This document shows, piece by piece, positions 56,208-64,000 of a stretch of 64,000 nt of DNA (position 1 is the first letter of the stretch; every line of letters begins with the position of its first letter). Under the pieces are notes generated by a model. That model was not told where the DNA came from. It saw only the letters and a program-made list of their open reading frames with translations, and did no database searches. The position numbers and the translations under genes were made by a program. Source of the DNA: an uncultured Bacilli bacterium (GTDB lineage Bacteria; Bacillota_I; Bacilli_A; RF39; UBA660); assembly GCA_934102215.1 (NCBI GenBank), contig CAKOSH010000002.1, positions 1-64,000 on the forward strand. The letters are read 5' to 3'.

Positions 56208-56285
56208 TTAATATTTGAAATTTGTAAAAGTGTATGGTATTAATAAAATAATTGAATAATTTATATAAATATGATATATTATAAT

Positions 56286-56353
56286 TGTGAATGGCGGTAG
56301 TGTATTTTCGGATCCTACCTGAGCAAGTTGGATGCGTCTGACTTGCTTTTTAT
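56286..56353 (+). ncRNA. Candidate small structured RNA or attenuator
   Basis: A short GC-rich island in AT-rich DNA. Hairpin 1 is GGTAG/CTACC (56296-56300 with 56315-56319) with loop containing TTTTCGGATC. Hairpin 2 is a perfect 10-bp stem counting wobble pairs (56323-56332 with 56337-56346, loop TGCG), followed by TTTTTATT, so it is a strong terminator. TATAAT at 56279-56284 is too close upstream to be sure of a separate promoter. It may be a free sRNA or a leader of the gene at 56429. I cannot match it to a known riboswitch. Confidence 0.55.
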
Positions 56354-56428
56354 TGTAAAAATATTATATTATTAAATTCTATTTACTTTGTTAATCATTT
56401 ATGTTATTTAGTAGTTAGGTGATTAAAT

Positions 56429-56743
56429 ATGAAAATAAGAAGTTTATTTCAAAAAACGATATGTTCATTAAGTACTATTGTGAATATGTGTGAAGATAAA
56501 GGTATTAAGGAAGAAGCTCAAAAATATTTAATTGATTTAATTGAACAGTATTATCAGTATGTAAATTATAAAAATGTTTATAAGTTAGGTTTTAAATATA
56601 GTACTGACGATATAAGTGATTTTATGTATGAGTGTATAGATTATCAAAAAGTAGATTTAATGTGGATAGCTGAAGATATGTTCTATGGTTTTACAGAACT
56701 TATGGATACAATATTAGAAGAAAGAAAAAATCAACATAAATAG
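56429..56743 (+). CDS. Small helical protein, unknown
   Basis: This is a 104-residue helical protein with three cysteines and several Tyr/Trp residues and no membrane segment. AGGTGAT precedes the ATG. It lies 76 bp downstream of a terminator hairpin that may control it, and 75 bp upstream of the TIR gene. No family is recognised. Confidence 0.65.
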   Translation: MKIRSLFQKTICSLSTIVNMCEDKGIKEEAQKYLIDLIEQYYQYVNYKNVYKLGFKYSTDDISDFMYECIDYQKVDLMWIAEDMFYGFTELMDTILEERKNQHK

Positions 56744-56817
56744 TAAAATTTCATTTAGTTATAATTGAAGTATAAATGTATCTATGGTAAAATATGTTTA
56801 GTATGGAGGCAGTAACA

Positions 56818-58641
56818 ATGGTCTTTAAATGTAAGATGTGTGGTGGAGATATAGAAGTAGTTGAAGGTAGTAATATAGGTAAATGTTTATATTGTAAAAG
56901 TACTATGACTCTACCAAGTGTTGATAATGAAAAACTTTTAAATTTATATAATAGAGCTAATAATTTAAGACTATCAAATGAATTTGATAAAGCATATGGT
57001 GTATATGAAACTATACTTGAAATAGATGAAAATCAATTAGAAGCTCATTGGGGACTAATACTTTGTAGATATGGTGTTGAATATGTAGATGATCCTAAAA
57101 CTAAAAAGAAAATGATTACTTGTCATAGAACAAAATATGAATCTGTTTTAACTGATCCTGATTATAAAATAATAATTAGTAAAGCTTATGGAGAAGCATT
57201 AAATATATATAAAGAAGAAGCAAAAACAATTAGTAATATTCAAAAGAAAGCACTTGAAATTTCTAATAACGAAGAAGATTATGATATCTTTATTTGTTAT
57301 AAAGAAGGAGATATAAATGGTGATAGAACTCCTGATAGTGTTATTGCTCAAGATATATATAATAAGTTAACTGATTTAAATTATAAAGTTTTCTTTGCTA
57401 GAATTACTCTTGCTGATAAACTTGGTGAAGAATATGAACCATATATCTTTTCAGCACTTAATAGTTCAAAAGTTATGTTAGTAGTAGGTACTAATGCTGA
57501 CAATTTAAATTCAGTATGGGTTAAAAATGAGTGGAGTAGATATTTAGACTTAATAAAAAATAAAAAGAAAAAAGTATTGATTCCAGTTTATAGTAAGATG
57601 GATGCTTATGAATTACCAGAAGAGTTTTCAATGTTACAAGCACTATGTATAGATAAAGTTGGTTCTATGCAAGATTTAATTACAGCAGTAGGAAAAATCA
57701 TTAATAAGAAATCTACTGATATAGATAGTGATATGTATCAGAAATTCAAACAAATGATGCTTGAAGAAGAAAGAGAAAAACAAGAAGAATTATCTAAAAG
57801 ATATGATGTTTTAGAAAAAAGAGATAAATGTTCAATTTCATATATCGTAATTACATTTGTGTTATCTGCTATGATGGCTGTATGTATGCTTGTTTTAGCT
57901 GGTGGATATTGTTATTATGATTATCTTGGGGGAACTTATGGTTTAGGTAAAAATTTTTTTTCATATCAATTATTAGTTAGTATAATTACTGCAATTGCAT
58001 TTTTTCTAGGATTTGCTAGTAGAAAATCAAATAAAATATCTAAATATATGTATATAGTTAATGTATTTTTAGAATTATTATTTATTTTAAAACTTCATAG
58101 CTTTGGTTATGCAGCTATATTTGTTACATATATTATAATCTTACTTAATATTGCACTATTATTTATGAAGCCTTCTTGGGGAATTAAAGAAGTACCACTT
58201 GTTGTTACTAAAGAAGAAAAAGAAGAAATAATAAAAAACAATAAAGAGTTTACTGAAAACTATATACCAAAAGATAAAAAAATATTAAATATATTCTTCT
58301 ACATATTACCAATTATAATAGGAATAATTAGTGTTATTATAAATACTTCACCACTTCCCACTCAATCAAATGATAGAGATACATTAAAAAATCAAATTAA
58401 GGTAATCGTTGATCATATTAACATAAGAGAATCTAATGATGTTTATAGTTATGAAAAAGGAACTGTTAGAAAAGATGAAATATATGATGTTCTTGATAGT
58501 AGAAAGGGTTCAAATGGATTATGGGGTTCAACTGGATTATGTGAAATATGGTATAATATAGAAACAAGTTTTGAAGTTAATGGCTGGATATGTGGTAAAT
58601 TTGATAATAAAGATTATGTTGAAGTATTAGAGAAAGAATAA
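56818..58641 (+). CDS. Zinc-ribbon/TPR/TIR membrane protein
   Basis: I choose ATG 56818 with GGAGG at 56804-56808; the ATG at 56794 lies before that site. The 607-residue protein begins with a zinc ribbon (CKMCGG...CLYC, residues 4-24), then TPR-like helices (about 38-130). A TIR domain at about 152-290 (YDIFICYKEGD, GEEYEPYIFSALNSSKVML with a Glu at the usual catalytic site) follows. Membrane helices (about 342-520) and a C-terminal SH3-like domain complete it. TIR domains in bacteria often cleave NAD in antiphage defence. The SPFH gene follows after 24 bp. Confidence 0.88.
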   Translation: MVFKCKMCGGDIEVVEGSNIGKCLYCKSTMTLPSVDNEKLLNLYNRANNLRLSNEFDKAYGVYETILEIDENQLEAHWGLILCRYGVEYVDDPKTKKKMITCHRTKYESVLTDPDYKIIISKAYGEALNIYKEEAKTISNIQKKALEISNNEEDYDIFICYKEGDINGDRTPDSVIAQDIYNKLTDLNYKVFFARITLADKLGEEYEPYIFSALNSSKVMLVVGTNADNLNSVWVKNEWSRYLDLIKNKKKKVLIPVYSKMDAYELPEEFSMLQALCIDKVGSMQDLITAVGKIINKKSTDIDSDMYQKFKQMMLEEEREKQEELSKRYDVLEKRDKCSISYIVITFVLSAMMAVCMLVLAGGYCYYDYLGGTYGLGKNFFSYQLLVSIITAIAFFLGFASRKSNKISKYMYIVNVFLELLFILKLHSFGYAAIFVTYIIILLNIALLFMKPSWGIKEVPLVVTKEEKEEIIKNNKEFTENYIPKDKKILNIFFYILPIIIGIISVIINTSPLPTQSNDRDTLKNQIKVIVDHINIRESNDVYSYEKGTVRKDEIYDVLDSRKGSNGLWGSTGLCEIWYNIETSFEVNGWICGKFDNKDYVEVLEKE

Positions 58642-58665
58642 TATAGAAAAGGAAAGGTGAATATT

Positions 58666-59811
58666 ATGGCTTTATTTGAAATAATAAAGAAAGAGAAAGA
58701 TGATGAAAATATTGTATGGAAGTATCCTAAAACTGATTTTAATACAAGTAGTCAACTAATTGTACATGAATCACAGGAAGCTATACTTTATAAGGATGGA
58801 AAGGCATTAGATTTATTTGGTTCAGGAAGATATACCCTTGAAACAAATAACATACCACTACTTAGAAATTTAATTAATTTACCTACTGGTGGTAAAAGTC
58901 CATTTCATTGTGAAGTATACTTTATAGATAAATCTATTAAATCATCAAGATGGGGTACTAGTAGTAAAATAGAGTTTTTAGAACCTACATATAAGTTTCC
59001 TATACAAATAGGCGCTTGTGGGGAAATGAGATTTAAAGTAGTTGATTCAAGAAAACTATTATTAAAATTAGTTGGTATTAAAGATAATTTTGACGGGGAA
59101 AATATTGATGAATTCTTTAGTTCATTTATACTTGTTAAAGTTAAATCTTATATTGCTAAAATTATTAATAAAAATGAAATAAGTATATTTGAAATTGATA
59201 GTCATTTAAATGAATTTAGTGAAGAACTTAAAAATTTACTTGCTAGTGATTTTGAAGAGTTTGGTATTGAACTTGAAAAATTCTTTGTAACTACTGTTAT
59301 GAAACCTGAAGATGATAAACAATATCTTGAATTTAAAGAATTATATTTTAAACAAAGTGTCGCAGTAGCAGAAGCTCAATTAAGACAAAAAGTAACATTA
59401 ATTGATGAAGAAACTAAAGCTAAGAGTACAAAGATTGATAGTGAAGCTAAAGCTCATAAAAGAGAAACTGAAGGATATAGTTATCAAGATGAAAGACAAT
59501 ATAATGTTCTTGATAAAATGGCTTCTAATAATGCAGTTGGTCAATTTACTAATATGGGCGTAGGACTTGGTGTTATGAGTAGTGTTTCATCAAAAGTAAG
59601 TGATACAGTTAATAAAAATGTAGTTGGTGCTTTTACTAAAAATGATAATTCAACAGTATGCAGTAATTGTGGATATGAAAATGCTAATGGTACTAAATTT
59701 TGTATTAAATGTGGTAATAATATGACTGGTAGTGTGTGTAGTAGTTGTGGTAAAAAGTTACCAAATGATGCAGCATTTTGTCCATATTGTGGTAAGAAAG
59801 TAGGTGAGTAA
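58666..59811 (+). CDS. SPFH-domain protein with two C-terminal zinc ribbons
   Basis: The start is ATG 58666 after GGAAAGGTG. This 381-residue protein has an SPFH/band-7-like domain (about 25-230; SQLIVHESQEAILYKDGKAL, then FGSGRYTLETNNIPLL). A coiled region (about 230-275), a Gly-rich linker and two zinc ribbons (CSNCG...CIKCG and CSSCG...CPYCG) follow. SPFH proteins build ring-like membrane scaffolds. The family with this N-terminus is often called virion-core-like. It shares zinc ribbons with the TIR protein before it and is followed 1 bp later by a membrane protein, so the three form one operon. Confidence 0.88.
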   Translation: MALFEIIKKEKDDENIVWKYPKTDFNTSSQLIVHESQEAILYKDGKALDLFGSGRYTLETNNIPLLRNLINLPTGGKSPFHCEVYFIDKSIKSSRWGTSSKIEFLEPTYKFPIQIGACGEMRFKVVDSRKLLLKLVGIKDNFDGENIDEFFSSFILVKVKSYIAKIINKNEISIFEIDSHLNEFSEELKNLLASDFEEFGIELEKFFVTTVMKPEDDKQYLEFKELYFKQSVAVAEAQLRQKVTLIDEETKAKSTKIDSEAKAHKRETEGYSYQDERQYNVLDKMASNNAVGQFTNMGVGLGVMSSVSSKVSDTVNKNVVGAFTKNDNSTVCSNCGYENANGTKFCIKCGNNMTGSVCSSCGKKLPNDAAFCPYCGKKVGE

Positions 59812-59812
59812 T

Positions 59813-61096
59813 ATGAAGAAAAAAATAATTTTTATAGCAATTTCATTTGTAATAACACTTGCTTTGATATTCTCACTTACTAAAACAAAGCCATCATATA
59901 ATTTAAAATTTAAATATAGTAATAATGATTACGTTACTGGATATGTTGATGCTAGTGGAGTTAATGGAGTTAGCTATGAAAAAATAGCTGATAGTGAAAA
60001 AGATAAATATATAAAAAATATAGAAAACTTTTCATATAACAAAGTTAATGATACATTAGAAATAACTGAATATAAAGGAATAAGTGAAACATTAGTTATT
60101 CCATATGATTATGAAGGCACTAAAATAGTATCAATAAGTGATTCATTTAAAAATGATAAAGTTAAAAATATATATATTTCAGATAACATAAACTATTTAC
60201 CAGTAGAGAATTTTAAAAATATTACTATTAATTGTTATAAAGGCAAATATTGTGAAGAACTTAAAAATAATAATGAACTAAATGTTAATATATTAAATGA
60301 TTCAGATAATGTTGATTTTAATTATATTGAATTTCCATTTGAATATAATGTTAAAAATGATAAGATTGAAATAGTAAAATACACAGGTAATGATAGTAAC
60401 ATAATTATTCCAACAACTGTTAATGGTATGGAAGTAACAACTGTTAACTTTGATATAACTCCATCACTAAATAGTATTTATATTCCTGATACTGTAACAA
60501 GTATAAATATGTTTACAAAATTTACAACGACAATTAATGAAAAAGATAATTATACAGTTTGTTTAATTGCAAGTATAATATCATTTGTATTAACTACTAT
60601 TATAATTATAATTGTTAAAGATAAAACAGATGGTGAAAAGTTTACTAGTACTCCCTTATACATTGTAATATTTGCTTATTTGATATTTATTTCTATTATG
60701 ATATATAAATTTAATAATGTCAGTCATATGTCAAGTAATAATGTTTTAATGTATTCAGTTATTGTAGATATAATGTTCATTATCGCATGCTTTACTTTAA
60801 TAACTGTTAACAAGAGAAGTATGAAACTAGATACTAATGTAAAAAATAAAACTAAGTTTATTGACGAAATGATATTCAAAATTAATAATATATCAAAATT
60901 AAATAGTGAATATAAAAGTAAATTAATTGATAAACTTAAATATTCTGATCCAGTTAGTAATGAAATAGTAAAAGATATTGAAGATAATATTAATATGTTA
61001 ATAAGTAAACTTAATGATAAAAGTAGTAATGAAGAAATTGATAATATTATTAAACTTATTGAAAATAGAAATGATATTATAAAAAGAAATAAATAG
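59813..61096 (+). CDS. Membrane protein with BspA-like repeats
   Basis: The start is ATG 59813, one base after the SPFH stop, with GGTGAG upstream. This 428-residue-scale protein has an N-terminal helix (about 5-22) and an extracellular part with BspA/LRR_5-type repeats (EYKGISETLVIPYDYEG, KIVSISDSF, IYIPDTVTSI). Three membrane helices (about 245-335) and a cytoplasmic coiled-coil of about 90 residues follow. It is probably the outer or membrane-spanning part of the complex formed with the TIR and SPFH proteins. That grouping is inferred from the operon only. Confidence 0.75.
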   Translation: MKKKIIFIAISFVITLALIFSLTKTKPSYNLKFKYSNNDYVTGYVDASGVNGVSYEKIADSEKDKYIKNIENFSYNKVNDTLEITEYKGISETLVIPYDYEGTKIVSISDSFKNDKVKNIYISDNINYLPVENFKNITINCYKGKYCEELKNNNELNVNILNDSDNVDFNYIEFPFEYNVKNDKIEIVKYTGNDSNIIIPTTVNGMEVTTVNFDITPSLNSIYIPDTVTSINMFTKFTTTINEKDNYTVCLIASIISFVLTTIIIIIVKDKTDGEKFTSTPLYIVIFAYLIFISIMIYKFNNVSHMSSNNVLMYSVIVDIMFIIACFTLITVNKRSMKLDTNVKNKTKFIDEMIFKINNISKLNSEYKSKLIDKLKYSDPVSNEIVKDIEDNINMLISKLNDKSSNEEIDNIIKLIENRNDIIKRNK

Positions 61097-61118
61097 TGTG
61101 CTTAAATGCACATTTTTC
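61096..61118 (+). terminator. Intrinsic terminator of the TIR-SPFH operon
   Basis: TGTGC/GCACA with loop TTAAAT is followed by TTTTT. Confidence 0.7.
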
Positions 61119-61172
61119 TTTATAAAGATTACAATGTTTGTTATAATATTTGTACAGGAAGGATAGATTTAT

Positions 61173-62468
61173 ATGTTTGAAAACTTAAGTGAAAGATTAC
61201 AAAAAGTAGTAAGTAATATTAAATCAAAAGGTGTAATAAACGAAGATAATATAAGTGAGATTACTCGTGAAATTAGACTTTGTTTATTAGAAGCAGATGT
61301 TAATGTTAAAATAGTACGTGAATTTATAGATAGTGTTAAAGAGAAAGCATTAGGTGAAGAAGTAAGAAAGAGTATTAAGCCAGGAGATATGTTTGTTAAG
61401 ATTCTTAAAGATGAACTTGTTTCTTTACTTGGTGGAGATAGTGCGCCTCTTGTTGTTAATAAGAATCCTACAATATGTATGGTTGTTGGACTTCAAGGTG
61501 GTGGTAAAACTACTACTATTGGTAAAATAGGAAATATGGTACGTAAGAAACATCATAAAAAGCCAATGTTTATCGCATGTGATGTTTATAGACCTGCCGC
61601 AATTGACCAACTTAAAGATATAGGAAAACAACTTAATATTGAAGTATATGAAGAAGGAAAAGGTAATCCTGTTGAAATATCTAAACGTGGTATAGAGTAT
61701 GCTAAAAGTAAAGGATATGATTATATTTTAATAGATACAGCTGGACGTTTACAAATAGATGAATCTCTTATGGATGAACTTGTTAATATAGAAAATGAAG
61801 TACATCCAGATGAAGAATTACTTGTAATAGACGCGATGATGGGACAAGATGCGATTAATGTAATAACTGGATTTAATGATAAACTTAAGCTAACTGGATG
61901 TGTTCTTACTAAAATGGATGGAGATACTAAAGGCGGAGTTGCTTTATCATTAAGACATCTTACTAATATACCAATTAAGTTAATAGGAGACTCTGAAAAA
62001 CTTGATGGAATAAGTGAATTTTACCCTGAAAGAATCGCAGATAGAATACTTGGTATGGGAGACTTACTTTCTATAATTGAAAGAACAGAAGAAGCACTTG
62101 ATCAAGATGAAATAATGAGTACTGCTAAAAGAATGCAAAAAGGTAAATTTGATTTAGAAGATTTCTTAAGTACAACTAAGCAAATAAAGAAATTAGGTCC
62201 ACTTGAAAACTTACTTAAATTATTACCAGGAGCATCTAAAATGGGACTTAATAATGTTAATATAGACCCTAAAATAATGGCTAGAACAGAAGCAATAGTT
62301 TTATCAATGACAGTTGAAGAAAGACGCAATCCTGATATAATTAAAGCAAGTAGAAAAGTTAGAATTGCTAAAGGATGTGGACAAAAAGTAGAAGATGTTA
62401 ATCGTCTTTTGAATCAATTTGAAGAAATGAAAAAGATGATGAAACAAATGAAAAATATGAAATTTTAG
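61173..62468 (+). CDS. ffh: Signal recognition particle GTPase
   Basis: This is a 431-residue protein. It has the N domain helices, the G domain with GLQGGGKTTT (about 106-115), DTAGRLQ (about 188-194) and TKMDGDTKGG (about 246-255), and the Met-rich M domain ending MKKMMKQMKNMKF. It binds signal sequences and SRP RNA and delivers ribosomes to FtsY. The M domain ends shortly after the helix-turn-helix RNA-binding part, near the short end of the family. The usual ylxM partner is not upstream. Confidence 0.96.
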   Translation: MFENLSERLQKVVSNIKSKGVINEDNISEITREIRLCLLEADVNVKIVREFIDSVKEKALGEEVRKSIKPGDMFVKILKDELVSLLGGDSAPLVVNKNPTICMVVGLQGGGKTTTIGKIGNMVRKKHHKKPMFIACDVYRPAAIDQLKDIGKQLNIEVYEEGKGNPVEISKRGIEYAKSKGYDYILIDTAGRLQIDESLMDELVNIENEVHPDEELLVIDAMMGQDAINVITGFNDKLKLTGCVLTKMDGDTKGGVALSLRHLTNIPIKLIGDSEKLDGISEFYPERIADRILGMGDLLSIIERTEEALDQDEIMSTAKRMQKGKFDLEDFLSTTKQIKKLGPLENLLKLLPGASKMGLNNVNIDPKIMARTEAIVLSMTVEERRNPDIIKASRKVRIAKGCGQKVEDVNRLLNQFEEMKKMMKQMKNMKF

Positions 62469-62492
62469 AATAGGAAACTATTCTTTTTTTAT
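62467..62492 (+). terminator. Intrinsic terminator of ffh
   Basis: AGAATAG/CTATTCT with a GAAA tetraloop is followed by T residues and overlaps the stop codon. Confidence 0.88.
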
Positions 62493-62535
62493 TTTATATA
62501 TGTTATACTTAATGTGAAGATAAGGTGTTTAAAAT

Positions 62536-64000
62536 ATGGATGATATGAATAAGAAAACAAATAAAGCTGGAAAAGTATTAATAATTGCTTTTGTATTTAT
62601 AATGGTATTTATTGTAAAAGCATTAATTAATGGTGATACATTCTCATCAAGAAACTTTAATATTTTATCAAATAGTGATAATAAAGATTATATGGATGAA
62701 CTTATTAAATATGGTAAAAAAGAAGGTATGAATATTAAAGTTACTTATGCTGATGATTTAGAAGCAATAGATCTAATTGAAGATACTAATGATTTTGATG
62801 CTGTATGGATGAGTAATTCAATATGGTTATATATGCTTGAAAACGCTAAAGTAACTAATTCTAAATCTATATATATTAATCCTATTGTAATGGGAGTTAA
62901 GAAAAGTAAAGCAAATAATTTAAATCTTGTAAGAGATGATTTAAAAAATAGTGATATTGTTAATGCAATAGGAAACAAAAAGCTTAGTTATGTAATGTCA
63001 TCAGTTACTAAAACAAATACAGGTCTTACATCATATTTAGGGTTCTTAAATGCTCTTAGTGGTAGTCCTGAAATACTTAAAAGTGAAATGCTAAATAATA
63101 CTGGACTCGTAACTAATTTAAAATCATTATTTAGTGGTGTAGAAAGAGTTAGTGGAAGTGATACATTTTTAGAAGATATGTTTCTTAACAGTAATAAATA
63201 TGAAGCAGTTATAGCAAGTGAATCATCATTGATTAGAATAAATACTGAGCTTGAAAAACAAAATAAAGAAACATTATATTTACTTTATCCAACTGATGGA
63301 GTGGCTATAAATGATTCACCATTTGCATATGTTGATAGAAAACAAAATAAATTAGATAAATTCTTAGTATTACAAGAGTTCTTACTTTCTAAAGAATCAC
63401 AAAAAGAAATGGAAAATTTAGGTAAAAGAACTTGGTATGGTGGTATTAACAGTAACGCCAATAAAAATGTATTTAAAAGTGAGTGGGGAATAAACACAAA
63501 CAAATATTTAATACCACTTAAATATCCAAGTAAAAAAGTTATGAATGAAGCGATTTCTCTTTATATCAATGAACTTAGAAAACCATCTACTACTGTATTT
63601 TGTTTAGATTATTCTGGTAGTATGTATGGTGATGGTAAAACTGAATTATATGGTGCGATGAGTTATATATTAGATACAGAAAAATCTTCTAATGATTTAA
63701 TACAATTTTCTAAAAATGATAATATATATGTATTACCATTTGATATAGAAACTAGAAAGATATGGAAAACATTTAATGGTGAAAAAACATATGACTTAAT
63801 TATGAATATTAATAATGAAATACCTGATGGTGGAACTAATATATATCAATGTGTATATGATGCATTTAAGATACTTGAGGGTGTAAGTAATGATTATAAT
63901 AAAACAGTAATACTTATGACAGATGGTGCTTCTACTACTTCAAGTTATAGTAATCTTGCATTATATTATGATAATAATAATCTTGATATTCCAGTATATA
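62536..64000 (+). CDS. Solute-binding plus vWA domain protein (3' partial)
   Basis: This gene starts at ATG 62536 after AAGGTG and runs off the right edge; 488 codons are visible. There is one N-terminal membrane helix (about 12-30), then a periplasmic-binding-like domain (about 40-330; DAVWMSNSIWLYML, VMGVKKSKA, and KFLVLQEFLLSKESQ), and then a von Willebrand A domain from about residue 350. The MIDAS motif DYSGSM lies near 358-363 and TDGAS near 462. This fusion resembles YfbK/TerY-like surface proteins of gut Firmicutes that are often next to TelA-type genes. Its ligand is unknown. Confidence 0.85.
   Translation, partial: MDDMNKKTNKAGKVLIIAFVFIMVFIVKALINGDTFSSRNFNILSNSDNKDYMDELIKYGKKEGMNIKVTYADDLEAIDLIEDTNDFDAVWMSNSIWLYMLENAKVTNSKSIYINPIVMGVKKSKANNLNLVRDDLKNSDIVNAIGNKKLSYVMSSVTKTNTGLTSYLGFLNALSGSPEILKSEMLNNTGLVTNLKSLFSGVERVSGSDTFLEDMFLNSNKYEAVIASESSLIRINTELEKQNKETLYLLYPTDGVAINDSPFAYVDRKQNKLDKFLVLQEFLLSKESQKEMENLGKRTWYGGINSNANKNVFKSEWGINTNKYLIPLKYPSKKVMNEAISLYINELRKPSTTVFCLDYSGSMYGDGKTELYGAMSYILDTEKSSNDLIQFSKNDNIYVLPFDIETRKIWKTFNGEKTYDLIMNINNEIPDGGTNIYQCVYDAFKILEGVSNDYNKTVILMTDGASTTSSYSNLALYYDNNNLDIPVY

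Overview
The window is one continuous chromosomal stretch from a very AT-rich, low-GC Gram-positive bacterium. The fixed gene orders rplJ-rplL-rsmC-rpoB-rpoC and cdaA-cdaR, the T-box on trpS, SpoVS, a sporulation-type sigma factor and three sortase-sorted surface proteins point to Firmicutes/Bacilli. The extreme AT content, the many small membrane proteins and the near absence of TGA stops suggest an uncultured gut lineage near the Mollicutes (RF39-like or Erysipelotrichia-like). That placement is an inference. TGA is still a stop codon here, so the standard bacterial code applies.

Layout. 1-8.7 kb is a surface-protein locus: two NPxTGD-sorted proteins (one cut by the window edge), three membrane-anchored unknown proteins, and a divergently transcribed double-HTH regulator with an inverted-repeat operator. 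9.1-13.6 kb holds an SDR protein, a copper unit (CopA, CopZ and a decayed DUF2318 gene), a nitroreductase and a tiny membrane protein with an apparent AUA start. 13.7-15.7 kb is an ECF sigma/RsgI-like anti-sigma pair with three PepSY domains. 15.9-20.6 kb holds a MATE remnant, a DUF308 protein, a zinc-ribbon/TPR/TM2 protein, a third sorted protein, and a STAS/sigma pair without its kinase. 20.7-23.9 kb is an amino-acid ABC transporter followed by ornithine carbamoyltransferase. 24-27.4 kb is cdsA-rseP with two small genes. 27.5-29.6 kb has tRNA-Arg(CCT), a twin-operator gene and T-box-trpS. 29.7-40.9 kb carries a CtpE-like P-type ATPase, an AAA_14/DUF4143 ATPase bracketed by matching hairpins, YfhO, RecD2, an AI-2E family permease and SpoVS.

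40.9-43.0 kb is the most unusual part. It encodes a membrane-anchored DUF6273/C-lectin-like protein whose last 45 codons are compositionally foreign and contain 25 consecutive codons ending in T or C. This is the footprint of adenine mutagenesis by a diversity-generating retroelement (DGR). A structured RNA segment and a small protein resembling MutS domain I follow, but no reverse transcriptase or template repeat is in the window.

43-54.5 kb is core: cdaA-cdaR (c-di-AMP), L10 leader-rplJ-rplL, a 16S methyltransferase, rpoB and rpoC. 54.6-61 kb is accessory: a YhcG-type nuclease, two unknown genes, a small structured RNA, and a three-gene operon (TIR/zinc ribbon, SPFH/zinc ribbon, BspA-like membrane protein) that looks like a membrane-associated defence or stress system. 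ffh and a solute-binding/vWA protein cut by the right edge close the window.
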